64,000 nucleotides of DNA from Pseudomonadota bacterium (GTDB taxonomy: Bacteria; Pseudomonadota; Alphaproteobacteria; RF32; CAG-239). The notes below the pieces were generated by a model. It saw only the letters and a list, made by a program, of their open reading frames with translations. It searched no databases and had not been told where the DNA came from. Shown one piece after another: positions 8,374 to 16,720 of this stretch (position 1 is its first letter; each line of letters starts with the position of its first letter). The position numbers and the translations under genes were made by a program. The stretch covers positions 37,996 through 101,995 of the forward strand of contig JAHALQ010000009.1 of the NCBI GenBank assembly GCA_018362935.1, in the 5' to 3' direction.

Positions 8374-10827
8374 ATGGATGATGTATATATCAGCGATCCG
8401 CGCCAGGCTTCCGCGCAAGCCATAGCTCAAAAGCAGAAAGACAAACAAAACAGCCTTAAACGCCGCAATATCAGGCAATATTTGTTCGATCTGATTGTTA
8501 AGACCCTGATATGCAGTGTCATCATTTCAATTGACTTTACCCTGTTTGCGGAAGCCGGAAGCTACAATCTTTTTGACATCAACCAGTTTCCGACAGCAGA
8601 GTCTCAGTATATTTATGCAGGTATAACCGCCCTCTGCTTTTTGGTGATGCTGTTGTTGTCATTCTCGGCTTTTTTGCAGAACATTGCCATTTCCGTAACT
8701 TTTGCCGCGCTCATCCTTTCAATATTTAACCAATTTGCTTTATTTGATCAGAGTTCCATTCTTTACAGTTTGTTCGGCTCTTATATTGATTCAAGCATCT
8801 CCGGAGTCTTTATCAATCACTCAGACTGGCTGATTGCGGGGATTGTAGCCTTGGTGAGTCTGGTTTTGATAAGCTATACCTCGCGCTCTAATCAGGTTTA
8901 TCTTTTGGGAACGCTGCTTCTGGTTTTGGGAGGCATCGTCAGCGAGGCCTATTTCAACCCGCTGAGCCGCAATTTTGATGAAAAGAAAGCCCTGTCAGAC
9001 ATATCCAAGCACGATGACGGCAAAAACTTTATCTTTCTGGCTTTGCCGAACTTTGCGTCTTATTCCGACATAAAAGGGGTGGAAAGCAAAAATTACACGG
9101 TCAATCAGGCGGCGGATAATATTTTGGGATTTTACGCCGTCAATAACTTTACCCATTATCCGAATGCCTATGTCAATAAATTTACCAATGAATTTATTAA
9201 TCTGGTCGCCTCGCTTAACCCCGAAGAAAATGCCGCGGACATAGAAAATGCTCTTTTGGACAACGTTATTCTGGACAGTTACTGGGATTTCAAAAATCTT
9301 GATACGGATAAGCTTTATCTGAAAACCAACAAGCTGTACAATCATTTGGTGACAGAGGATTACAACATCAAAGTTTTTCAAACCCGGGGAATAGAGCTTT
9401 GCACCATTAACAACAGTCTGGCTGTCAGTAAATGTGTCGAAAAAATAAATTATCCGATTAACCTTAATCAACCGGGGCTTTCGACCTTGGATAGAACCGT
9501 CCTTTTGGCCGCCCAATGGCTGGAAAGCACCAAAATCGTATCCAACGTCAATCTGCCGCTGCTGGCCGCTTCTTATCTCTCGTCTGAAGTTGCGCCGCTG
9601 AACTTTGCCGGTTCTGAACTGTATACAATCAATTCGTACAAGATTTTTGACATGATTGCCGATGACATTAAAACCGCCAAAGGAAACAACGCCTATTTTA
9701 CGGTCATCGATTTGCCGTCGTCAACATATGTATATGACGATTTCTGCAATCTCAAAAAGCCTTATGAATGGATTGGCGCATCGCAGCAGCCCTGGGTCAA
9801 AAACAACACTTCGGGAGCCAAACAGCAGGCATATGCCGAGCAGACCAACTGCCTGATCGGACATCTCGAAAACTTCATGCAGGACTTGCAGAAAAGCGGC
9901 AAACTGGAAAAGTCGGTAATTATAATCCAGGGCATCAGCCCGTCGGGCGTATTTATGAATAAAACCCAGAATCTCAAAGAATTTTCCCGGGTCGGAATGG
10001 CCGTTTATACTCCCGGACAGGAAAAGATGCAGACATCCTATGATTTGTGCGGCACTTCTTCGATTATCAGCGGAAGAATAGACGGCAGCAATGAATGCCG
10101 GGAGCTGGCGGAGCAGAATACAACCGACAAACGCCGCCGGGAGATACTTGATGAAGCTCATAAGAAGACCATTAACGAACAGCGCATTTTCAATGCCACG
10201 CGCCGTTTCAGGGAGTGGTACCAGGCATTCGCCGGACACAATCAGCTCGACAATCTTTTGTTGAATGATGAAACGGCAGAAGCTCCGGCGCCTGAGCAGG
10301 AAGACGGGGACAAAAGCGTTGAAGTCAAGAAGGTAACAATAACGGAAACGGTTGAAGAGCTGCCGGTTGAGGACAAAGTCAAATCAATCAGCGTTGCCAT
10401 ACAGGAAACAACTGAAAAAGAGCAATCGGCAGACAAGCCTGAAGAAAAGTCCGAGGCAAAGTCCGAAACCCAAACGCCGCCTGAAACTGAGAAAAATACC
10501 GAAAAAGAAGCTGTCATACAGCCGGAACCGGCCGGAGATAACGGGCAGAAAACAGACAAACCGGATGCCGGCGCCGTTATACCGCTTACAAAACCCGAGC
10601 AATTGAAAAAGGAATATAAAGAACAACAGCAGGCCGCCGAAACGAAACAAGCAGAAAAAAAGCCTGAAACCGCCAAGGTTAACATAGAAGTCAATGTTAT
10701 TGACAAGGCCAAGGCTGAAACAAAAACAGAAACAGAAACAGAAACAGAAACAGAGAAACCTTTGGACGTCATACCACCGGCGCTGCTCGGCGACACCCGC
10801 TACAAACCCGCCGAAGCGGCAGAGTAG
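8374..10827 (+). CDS. membrane protein with sulfatase-like domain and low-complexity tail
   Basis: 817-aa protein. Residues 1-35 are cytoplasmic and basic. About five hydrophobic helices span residues 36-200. A large soluble domain follows at about 215-620. Its start (KNFIFLALPNFASY) and later strand (KSVIIIQGISPSG) resemble the core of the alkaline phosphatase/sulfatase fold found in membrane phosphoethanolamine or lipoteichoic-acid type transferases. The metal-binding and nucleophile residues are not evident, so it may be a degenerate or distant member. Residues 640-817 are a Glu/Lys/Thr-rich unordered tail ending in a TE repeat. It sits upstream of yejE with no gap, so it is likely in the same operon. 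Confidence 0.6.
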   Translation: MDDVYISDPRQASAQAIAQKQKDKQNSLKRRNIRQYLFDLIVKTLICSVIISIDFTLFAEAGSYNLFDINQFPTAESQYIYAGITALCFLVMLLLSFSAFLQNIAISVTFAALILSIFNQFALFDQSSILYSLFGSYIDSSISGVFINHSDWLIAGIVALVSLVLISYTSRSNQVYLLGTLLLVLGGIVSEAYFNPLSRNFDEKKALSDISKHDDGKNFIFLALPNFASYSDIKGVESKNYTVNQAADNILGFYAVNNFTHYPNAYVNKFTNEFINLVASLNPEENAADIENALLDNVILDSYWDFKNLDTDKLYLKTNKLYNHLVTEDYNIKVFQTRGIELCTINNSLAVSKCVEKINYPINLNQPGLSTLDRTVLLAAQWLESTKIVSNVNLPLLAASYLSSEVAPLNFAGSELYTINSYKIFDMIADDIKTAKGNNAYFTVIDLPSSTYVYDDFCNLKKPYEWIGASQQPWVKNNTSGAKQQAYAEQTNCLIGHLENFMQDLQKSGKLEKSVIIIQGISPSGVFMNKTQNLKEFSRVGMAVYTPGQEKMQTSYDLCGTSSIISGRIDGSNECRELAEQNTTDKRRREILDEAHKKTINEQRIFNATRRFREWYQAFAGHNQLDNLLLNDETAEAPAPEQEDGDKSVEVKKVTITETVEELPVEDKVKSISVAIQETTEKEQSADKPEEKSEAKSETQTPPETEKNTEKEAVIQPEPAGDNGQKTDKPDAGAVIPLTKPEQLKKEYKEQQQAAETKQAEKKPETAKVNIEVNVIDKAKAETKTETETETETEKPLDVIPPALLGDTRYKPAEAAE
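10725..10754 (+). repeat. AACAGA hexamer tandem repeat
   Basis: Five perfect AACAGA units inside the 3' end of the preceding gene encode alternating Thr-Glu. Hexamer slippage would change length by two residues per unit and keep the frame. Confidence 0.9.
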
Positions 10828-10838
10828 GGAGGTAGCTT

Positions 10839-11879
10839 TTGCCCAAGCAGCAGTCCCGGCAAACCGTTTCTCCGTTGCGCAGGCATCTTCATGCTTTTGC
10901 GCGCAACCGGCGTGCCAAATGGTCGCTGATAATTTTTGCAGGCTTGTTTGTCTTTAGTTTGATGGCCGAATTCATTGCCAACGACCGGCCGCTATTGCTA
11001 AAATATAAAGGCGAATTGTATTTTCCGCAGTTTAAAACTTATACCGAGCAGACTTTTGGGGGAGATTTTCCAACCCCGGCCGACTATCGCGATCCTTATA
11101 TCAGCGACAGCATCAAAAATCACGGCTGGATGTTTTTTCCGCCCTTTCCCTATTCATACAACACGATTGACTATGACTTGGATACGCCGACGCCTTCTCA
11201 TCCCGACCGGAACCACTGGCTTGGCACCGATGACGAAGGGCGCGACATCTTAGCGCGTATCATTTACGGTTTCAGGTTGTCGGTTGTCTTTGCGTTTATT
11301 CTGACCTTTTTTTCTTCTCTGATCGGTATTGTAGCCGGTGCCGTGCAAGGCTATTTCGGCGGGCGGACCGACTTGATATTTCAGCGCTTTATCGAAATAT
11401 GGGAAGCCCTGCCGCAATTGTTTATACTGATAATTGTAGCCAGCCTGTTTGTGCCCGGTTTTTGGAGCCTTCTGCTGATTATGCTCTTGTTTACATGGAT
11501 GAGTTTGACCGGGGTTGTCCGTGCCGAATTCCTGCGCAGTCGCAATTTTGAATTTGTCAAGGCCGCCAAAGCGCTTGGAGTCGGCAATTTCCGCATTATG
11601 TTCCGCCATATACTGCCCAATGCCGTCGTGGCGACAATAACTTTTATCCCGTTTATACTTTCCGAAGCCATAGTCGCTTTAACGGCTCTGGATTTTTTGG
11701 GGCTGGGGCTTCCGCCTGAATATCCCTCGCTGGGAGATTTGGTGCGTCAGGGCAAAGATAATTTACAGGCGCCATGGATTGGTATTTCGATTTTTATCGT
11801 TTTGTCAGGTTTGCTGACGCTGTTAATTTTTATCGGCGAAGGGGTGCGCGACGCTTTTGATACGAGGAAAAACAAATGA
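10839..11879 (+). CDS. yejE: ABC transporter permease, YejE type
   Basis: 346-aa inner-membrane permease of the peptide/oligopeptide (Dpp/Opp) class. It matches YejE: the long periplasmic insert with HPDRNHWLGTDDEGRDILARI, and the EAA loop AAKALGVGNFRIMFRHILPN that contacts the ATPase. The start is TTG, chosen because a perfect GGAGGT ribosome-binding site lies 5 bases upstream and no ATG fits. It overlaps yejF by 4 bp. The partner permease YejB and binding protein YejA are not next to it, although Yej systems are normally A-B-E-F. Confidence 0.9.
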   Translation: MPKQQSRQTVSPLRRHLHAFARNRRAKWSLIIFAGLFVFSLMAEFIANDRPLLLKYKGELYFPQFKTYTEQTFGGDFPTPADYRDPYISDSIKNHGWMFFPPFPYSYNTIDYDLDTPTPSHPDRNHWLGTDDEGRDILARIIYGFRLSVVFAFILTFFSSLIGIVAGAVQGYFGGRTDLIFQRFIEIWEALPQLFILIIVASLFVPGFWSLLLIMLLFTWMSLTGVVRAEFLRSRNFEFVKAAKALGVGNFRIMFRHILPNAVVATITFIPFILSEAIVALTALDFLGLGLPPEYPSLGDLVRQGKDNLQAPWIGISIFIVLSGLLTLLIFIGEGVRDAFDTRKNK

Positions 11880-13468
11880 CAAAGCTCCTCAAAGTATCAA
11901 ATCTAGATATATTCTTCAAAAACAATAATTTAGAAAAAGACTTTCATGCTGTTTGCAATGTCGGATTTGAGCTGGACAGCGGCGAAATTCTCGGCATTGT
12001 CGGCGAATCCGGTTCCGGCAAAAGCCTGACGGCGTTGTCGCTGCTTGGCCTTTTGCCTTATCCGAAAGCGTATCACAGCAAAAATTCTTCCATAAAATTC
12101 AAAGGGCAGGAGCTTATTGGCAATCCTAGCCTTGAACAAATACGCGGCGGCAAAATCGGCTTTGTTTTTCAGGAGCCAATGTCTTCGCTGAATCCGTTGC
12201 ATACAATTGAACATCAGATTGCCGAAACAATTATGATTCATCAGAGGGTTGGCTATTCCAAGGCTCGGCAGGAGGTTTTACGGCTGTTAAAGCTGACCGG
12301 CATCCGCAACCCGCGGACACGCCTAAAAGCCTATCCGCACCAGCTTTCCGGCGGCCAGCGGCAAAGGGTTATGATTGCCATGGCCATTGCCAATCACCCG
12401 GATGTCCTGATTGCCGATGAACCGACCACAGCGCTTGATGTAACAATTCAAAGCCAAATCATAGGTTTACTGCTGAAACTCCGCCGTGAACTTGGCATGA
12501 GCCTGATTTTCATCAGTCACGATCTGCAGCTTATACGACGCATTGCGGATAAGGTAATTGTCATGCATAAAGGCACCGTTGTTGAATCCGGTAATTGCAA
12601 AGATGTTTTTGAGCACCCTCAATGCTATTATACTAAAACATTAGTTAAAAGTCTTAGCGTATTGAAACGAAATAATAAAATATCACAAGAAGTTGTTTGT
12701 GAGGCTCAGGGAATAAGCGTTAACTTTCCGCTGAAAAGGAACTTTTGGGGCAATGTCAAAGAATATTTATCCGCGGTCAATAATCTTTCTTTTAAATTGT
12801 TAAAAGGGCAAACGCTCGGTATTGTCGGCGAATCCGGTTCCGGCAAAAGCACGCTCGGACTTGCCGTTTGTAATCTTCTCAAATATGAAGGACAAATCCG
12901 TCTTAACGGTATTCCGACAGCCAGCTACTCCAATCGTGAACTGCGCAAAAAGCTGCAGATTATTTTTCAGGATCCGTATAATTCGTTAAATCCGCGCATG
13001 ACGGTTGAGCAAATCGTCGGCGAGGGGCTTGCTGTGCATTATCCGCAGCTTTCGGCAGCGGAAAAAAGGTCAGAAATAATAAGGGCGCTGGACGATGTCG
13101 GTCTCAGATCGAGAGTTCTCGGCAAATATCCACATGAATTTTCCGGCGGCCAGCGGCAGAGGATAGCTATAGCCCGTTCGCTGATACTCAACCCGCAGGT
13201 TATCGTTTTGGATGAACCGACTTCTGCGCTTGATGTGACGATTCAGCGGCAGATAATCGAATTGCTGCTAAATTTGCAGCAGAAGCATGGGTTGTCCTAT
13301 ATTTTTATTTCTCACGATATGAATGCAATCTGCTCGGTTTCCGATGATATTCTGGTTATGAAAGACGGTGCGGCAATTGAATACGGGCCGGCCGCCCAGG
13401 TTATCAATTATCCGCAGCAGCCGTATACCAAAGAGCTTATAGAAGCTTCACAGCTGACTGAAATATAA
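11876..13468 (+). CDS. yejF: ABC transporter ATP-binding protein, YejF type
   Basis: 530-aa protein with two complete nucleotide-binding domains in tandem. Each has Walker A GESGSGKS (near residues 44 and 322), a signature LSGGQRQR or FSGGQRQR, and Walker B ending in DEPT. The tandem form is that of YejF, which drives uptake of oligopeptides and microcin C-like compounds together with YejE. The ATG overlaps the yejE stop (ATGA). A short gap leads to the HD-domain gene, which may be co-transcribed. Confidence 0.92.
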   Translation: MTKLLKVSNLDIFFKNNNLEKDFHAVCNVGFELDSGEILGIVGESGSGKSLTALSLLGLLPYPKAYHSKNSSIKFKGQELIGNPSLEQIRGGKIGFVFQEPMSSLNPLHTIEHQIAETIMIHQRVGYSKARQEVLRLLKLTGIRNPRTRLKAYPHQLSGGQRQRVMIAMAIANHPDVLIADEPTTALDVTIQSQIIGLLLKLRRELGMSLIFISHDLQLIRRIADKVIVMHKGTVVESGNCKDVFEHPQCYYTKTLVKSLSVLKRNNKISQEVVCEAQGISVNFPLKRNFWGNVKEYLSAVNNLSFKLLKGQTLGIVGESGSGKSTLGLAVCNLLKYEGQIRLNGIPTASYSNRELRKKLQIIFQDPYNSLNPRMTVEQIVGEGLAVHYPQLSAAEKRSEIIRALDDVGLRSRVLGKYPHEFSGGQRQRIAIARSLILNPQVIVLDEPTSALDVTIQRQIIELLLNLQQKHGLSYIFISHDMNAICSVSDDILVMKDGAAIEYGPAAQVINYPQQPYTKELIEASQLTEI

Positions 13469-13477
13469 GGAAAAAAC

Positions 13478-14053
13478 ATGGCAGAAGATATTTGGACAGA
13501 CAATCTCGTCACAATCCTCGGAAAAATAAAGGACTTGCGCCGCCGCGGATGGATAAAGCGGGATGTTTGCAGCCCTGAAAGCGATGCCGATCATATGTAT
13601 TCCGTCGCTGTCGAGGTATTGCTTATGGCGCCTCCGGATTTAGACCGCTGCCATTGTCTGGAACTGGCGCTCACGCATGATTTGCCGGAGGTATACAGCT
13701 CGGATTTCACGCCCGGAGAAATCCCGGCCGAAGAAAAACACGCGCTGGAACAGGCCGCTGCTCAGAGATTGGCTGTTGAACTGAACTTTCCGAAATTGGC
13801 CGAATGGTTTAACGAATATGAGGAGCAATCATCGCCGGAAGCAAGGTTTGTCCGCTGCCTTGATAAAATGGACAATATTGTGACAGCCGCATATTATGAG
13901 CGGGAAGGGCGCACCGATTGGCCGGTTGTGTCTGAGTTTTCCGCCCGGACGCTGGACAACCTCGCTCAAATCGGCGGCAACGGCCGGGATGCCTGCATCC
14001 AAGTTGTCCGACAAATAGTAAAAACATCAGAAAAAAGGAAAAAACATGAGTAA
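13478..14053 (+). CDS. HD-domain 5'-deoxynucleotidase-like hydrolase
   Basis: 191-aa HD-superfamily metal-dependent phosphohydrolase. The metal-binding pattern is complete: ESDADHMYS (about 36-44) supplies the first His, THDLPEVYSSDF (about 72-83) the His-Asp pair, and RCLDKMDN a later Asp. The arrangement fits the YfbR/HDDC2 group, which dephosphorylates deoxynucleoside 5'-monophosphates. It follows yejF by 9 bp and overlaps the next gene by 8 bp. The substrate is inferred from the family only. Confidence 0.85.
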   Translation: MAEDIWTDNLVTILGKIKDLRRRGWIKRDVCSPESDADHMYSVAVEVLLMAPPDLDRCHCLELALTHDLPEVYSSDFTPGEIPAEEKHALEQAAAQRLAVELNFPKLAEWFNEYEEQSSPEARFVRCLDKMDNIVTAAYYEREGRTDWPVVSEFSARTLDNLAQIGGNGRDACIQVVRQIVKTSEKRKKHE

Positions 14054-14390
14054 AACAAAGACTTATTTTGGCATTTTAATCGCTGTTGTATCAATCATCG
14101 CCGTCGGTTACATTTTGAACATCGGACAAATTACATCTTTTACAAACCTGTGCCTTAAGTATGCCGGAAATAATGTTATTGCCGTATCCGCCGCCGTCTG
14201 TGCATTTATATTCTTAGGTTGCAAGAATTATTGGTTCGTGCTGGCTGGCTGCGCAGTTGTGGCGGCTTTACTGCTCCAATTTGTCGTAAACGGCCACGGA
14301 GCAGGGTTAACAGCTTCATTAGCACAAATTACCGCTTTTTTAGGCATCGCATTTCTGATGAATTTGATTAAACTGGTTGTCAACAAATAA
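14046..14390 (+). CDS. small membrane protein, unknown
   Basis: 114-aa protein with three or four hydrophobic helices (about residues 7-25, 40-60, 63-83 and 88-110) and little else. I do not recognise a family. Its start overlaps the HD-domain gene by 8 bp, with AAGGAAAAA as a possible ribosome-binding site, so it is translated from the same transcript. A hairpin terminator follows. Confidence 0.7.
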   Translation: MSKTKTYFGILIAVVSIIAVGYILNIGQITSFTNLCLKYAGNNVIAVSAAVCAFIFLGCKNYWFVLAGCAVVAALLLQFVVNGHGAGLTASLAQITAFLGIAFLMNLIKLVVNK

Positions 14391-14407
14391 AAAACATTAC
14401 GAATTAA

Positions 14408-14432
14408 AAGCTCCGCGGCAACGGAGCTTCGT
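14408..14432. terminator. terminator between operon end and flagellin relic
   Basis: AAGCTCCG and CGGAGCTT form a stem with a CGGCAA loop. It lies after the small membrane protein and also right after the stop of the minus-strand flagellin relic. Confidence 0.75.
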
Positions 14433-14434
14433 TA

Positions 14435-14671
14435 TTAAAATACTTTGAAAACAGCCTGAGAGGCAGGCGGCAAAGCACTGACTGCCATTTGCCTGCGGGT
14501 CTGCAAAGCCTGCATAACAGGAGATGCCTTGTTCATATCGGCAGTTTTCAATGTCCTCCGTTCTATTCCAGCGGCCAGCCTCAGTTTCAACACCAGGGAA
14601 GATGTGTCAGTACCGGTTGTTAATAAACGAACTGTGGTTTTCGTTAAAGTAAATAGCCAATCTGTCTTCCT
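14435..14671 (-). pseudogene. flagellin C-terminal fragment (relic)
   Basis: Read on the minus strand, the last 60 or so codons before the TAA at 14435-14437 give KTADMNKASPVMQALQTRR and then QMAVSALPPASQAVFKVF. This is the helical C-terminal D0 segment of alphaproteobacterial flagellins, typified by ALQTRQ.L...ALS.ASQ......LF. The frame opens just after an in-frame TGA (14672-14674). No start, no N-terminal domain and no remaining middle are found upstream, so it is a decayed piece. A terminator-like hairpin sits at its end as for a once-functional gene. The region was not reported as an ORF because it lacks a start. Confidence 0.5.
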
Positions 14672-14978
14672 TCAGCAAATTTATGCTTTTACAGAATACG
14701 GAGGAAATCATAGCCGCCATACTGCCGTAAAATGATATTAAACGAGGTTCGGTTCACTTTGCGAGACATTTGTCATCAATAAAGAATAGAAATACGGTTA
14801 ATAAAAAAATTCAAACAGAAAATTAGAGTGCAAGACATGTATACGAATTTTGTCAAACCCGCCTGAATACAAAATAACTCATTGAAAATGCCACATAAAA
14901 ATAGAAGAAGGGCGCTCTTATGAAAAGAACGCTCCCCAACTTTTGTCGCATAATGTATATTATGGATAGAAAGTGGTG
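14672..14978. other. gene-free spacer
   Basis: About 300 AT-rich bases with no convincing gene. It may hold decayed upstream sequence of the flagellin relic. The only clear structure is the hairpin at 14909-14936. Confidence 0.5.
14909..14936 (-). terminator. terminator of the Zeta-toxin operon
   Basis: On the minus strand GGGAGCGTTCTTTT pairs imperfectly with AAGAGCGCCC, and a pyrimidine run (CTTCTTCTATTTTT) follows. It lies 43 bp past the toxin stop. Confidence 0.65.
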
Positions 14979-15896
14979 TTATTTCTGCATTCCGCCGGCT
15001 GCTGTGCGAATACTGGCAATATTGTTTGCAACAGTATTCGGCGCCAGATATATTCCGGAAGCTTTCTTGAAACTGTTATAAAGCATTTTGACATTCTCGA
15101 CTTCTTCCGGTTTTGCTTTGCGCGCATCCATCTTATCAAGCACGTCTTCCCATTTTACCATAACCCAGCGCATTTCGTCATAATTCAAATAACTGTTGCG
15201 CGAACGGTTTACGCCTCGCATAATTCCCATTCCCGAAGCATTTGGCTCTATGTCGGTATCATAAAAGTTTTCAAACCGGCGGTTATAAACTTTTACGCTG
15301 TCGGCAATCCCGTTCTCATACATTTTGGCGGCAATTTCCGGCAGCAAATGATAAGCCCGGTTATGCACCTCCAAAGTCGGCGCAAAGCCATGCCCGGTAA
15401 TCATTTTCTGCTCCTCGTAACGGGAAAACATTGATACCTGACTCACATATTCATGTACTCCCAAAGCCGCGCATTCTATGCGGTATCCGGCGTTTTTGGC
15501 TTTCATGACAGTTCCCATCTTCCAGTCATCAGGACTGCCCAGTATTGTTTCAATCAAGATGTTCTGTCTGTTGGCAATTGCCGTTTCTACAATCTTTTCG
15601 CGCGCCAAAGAAGCATCTTTTTTGGTAATAAAAGGATAATTTGCTTCATCTTCATTTAAAACATCCTGCGCGTACGGCAGCAAAATGCGCAAATCATCAG
15701 CGCCAAAACGAATCGGTTCCTGCGCCATCTGCTTGGCATAATTGACTGAGGCAAAGGTTTTTCCGGCGCCGGACTGTGCTGTCAACAAAACAAGCGTGGG
15801 TTTGGCCGAAACTTCTTTTCCCTCCACAAATAAAGGTTTAATAACCGTTTGAAACCATTGTTCATGTTCTTCTGTCGTTAATCCATATTTACCCAT
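14979..15896 (-). CDS. Zeta-toxin-family P-loop kinase
   Basis: 305-aa protein of the Zeta toxin/UDP-N-acetylglucosamine kinase family. Walker A is AQSGAGKT at residues 40-47. The Zeta substrate motif follows as RFGADDLRILLPYAQD (63-78), and then IETILGSPDDWK. Known Zeta toxins phosphorylate UDP-GlcNAc and poison cell-wall synthesis until their antitoxin is present. The C-terminal 80 residues are an added helical part. The start overlaps the small upstream gene by 8 bp, as is typical of toxin-antitoxin pairs. It could instead be a non-toxic housekeeping relative. Confidence 0.85.
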   Translation of the reverse strand: MGKYGLTTEEHEQWFQTVIKPLFVEGKEVSAKPTLVLLTAQSGAGKTFASVNYAKQMAQEPIRFGADDLRILLPYAQDVLNEDEANYPFITKKDASLAREKIVETAIANRQNILIETILGSPDDWKMGTVMKAKNAGYRIECAALGVHEYVSQVSMFSRYEEQKMITGHGFAPTLEVHNRAYHLLPEIAAKMYENGIADSVKVYNRRFENFYDTDIEPNASGMGIMRGVNRSRNSYLNYDEMRWVMVKWEDVLDKMDARKAKPEEVENVKMLYNSFKKASGIYLAPNTVANNIASIRTAAGGMQK

Positions 15897-16137
15897 AGCA
15901 CTTATCCTGTTGTTTATCCATCATTTCTTTCAAAATAGGCACATACACCTGCTGTGCCTTGTTAACCATTTGCCGTTTATCAAGATACATCATGTCATGC
16001 TTAATAAGCTGCATTTGCTTTTCATAATATACATTATATTTATTTTGCAGCAGCAGTTTTGAATACTCCCGATATAACGAAAGCATAATAAAATTGGCTT
16101 GTTCAATCTGAACAGCCAATTCATTTTCATCATTCAT
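15889..16137 (-). CDS. small helical protein, candidate antitoxin
   Basis: 82-aa, strongly helical, charged protein (MNDENELAVQIEQANFIM...). The start is placed at the ATG overlapping the TGA of the upstream phosphatase gene (ATGA), with an AGGGTGG ribosome-binding site. A longer frame beginning seven codons earlier lacks such a site. It ends 8 bp inside the Zeta toxin gene. Its size, position and coupling match an antitoxin such as Epsilon, which is a three-helix bundle of about 90 aa, but I see no sequence match to Epsilon. The role is inferred from context. Confidence 0.6.
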   Translation of the reverse strand: MNDENELAVQIEQANFIMLSLYREYSKLLLQNKYNVYYEKQMQLIKHDMMYLDKRQMVNKAQQVYVPILKEMMDKQQDKCYG

Positions 16138-16718
16138 AACCACCCTGCGACTTCCCATTTGCCGTTGTCATAACTTATATGCAGTATGGCACCGTTTTTC
16201 ACTTCCACAACGCCGACTTTCATCGCAATCAATATCTGAGAAAGCATAATGCCGTGCGAAGAAATCGCCAGCGTGTCGTAAGCCGAGTTCTGCGCATAAT
16301 CTTCCAAACCGCCGAACACGCGCTGGCGTACCTGTTTCTTGGTTTCGCCGCCTTCAAAACACATATTTTCATAGCGGCAGTCAAGGCTGCGCCATTGCTG
16401 GTATTTTTCGCCGTATTTTTCCTGAATTTCGGTATAATGCATTCCCTCAATCTCACCGACATTAACCTCAATAAACCGATCATCCGTCAAAATCGGCACA
16501 TTCAGTGCCAGATTTGCAAGTTTGGCCGTTTCTTTTGCGCGTTCCAGCGGCGACGTAATAATAACTTCAATACCGCTGTTTTTCAGCTTTTCGCCGACTT
16601 CCCTCGCCTGTTCGCGCCCAAGTTCGGTCAAAACAGAATCATTTGTCCGCCCCTGGGTTCGGCCGGCCAGATTATACGAGCTTTGCCCGTGCCGGAATAT
16701 ATAGAAATTCTTTTTCAC
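16134..16718 (-). CDS. histidine phosphatase family protein
   Basis: 194-aa member of the phosphoglycerate mutase/histidine phosphatase superfamily. The catalytic RHGQS motif is at residues 9-13, and the second histidine lies in ISSHGIM near residue 154. Conserved arginine and glutamate positions are present (SPLERAKET, NVGEIEGM). The substrate is unknown; relatives act on small phosphate esters such as alpha-ribazole phosphate or phosphoglycerate. It lies 2 bp after pip and overlaps the putative antitoxin start. Confidence 0.88.
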   Translation of the reverse strand: MKKNFYIFRHGQSSYNLAGRTQGRTNDSVLTELGREQAREVGEKLKNSGIEVIITSPLERAKETAKLANLALNVPILTDDRFIEVNVGEIEGMHYTEIQEKYGEKYQQWRSLDCRYENMCFEGGETKKQVRQRVFGGLEDYAQNSAYDTLAISSHGIMLSQILIAMKVGVVEVKNGAILHISYDNGKWEVAGWL

Positions 16719-16720
16719 TA

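Noticed and set aside
14529..14735. 68-codon plus-strand frame
   Set aside because: It is antisense to the flagellin relic, with no ribosome-binding site and no family resemblance.
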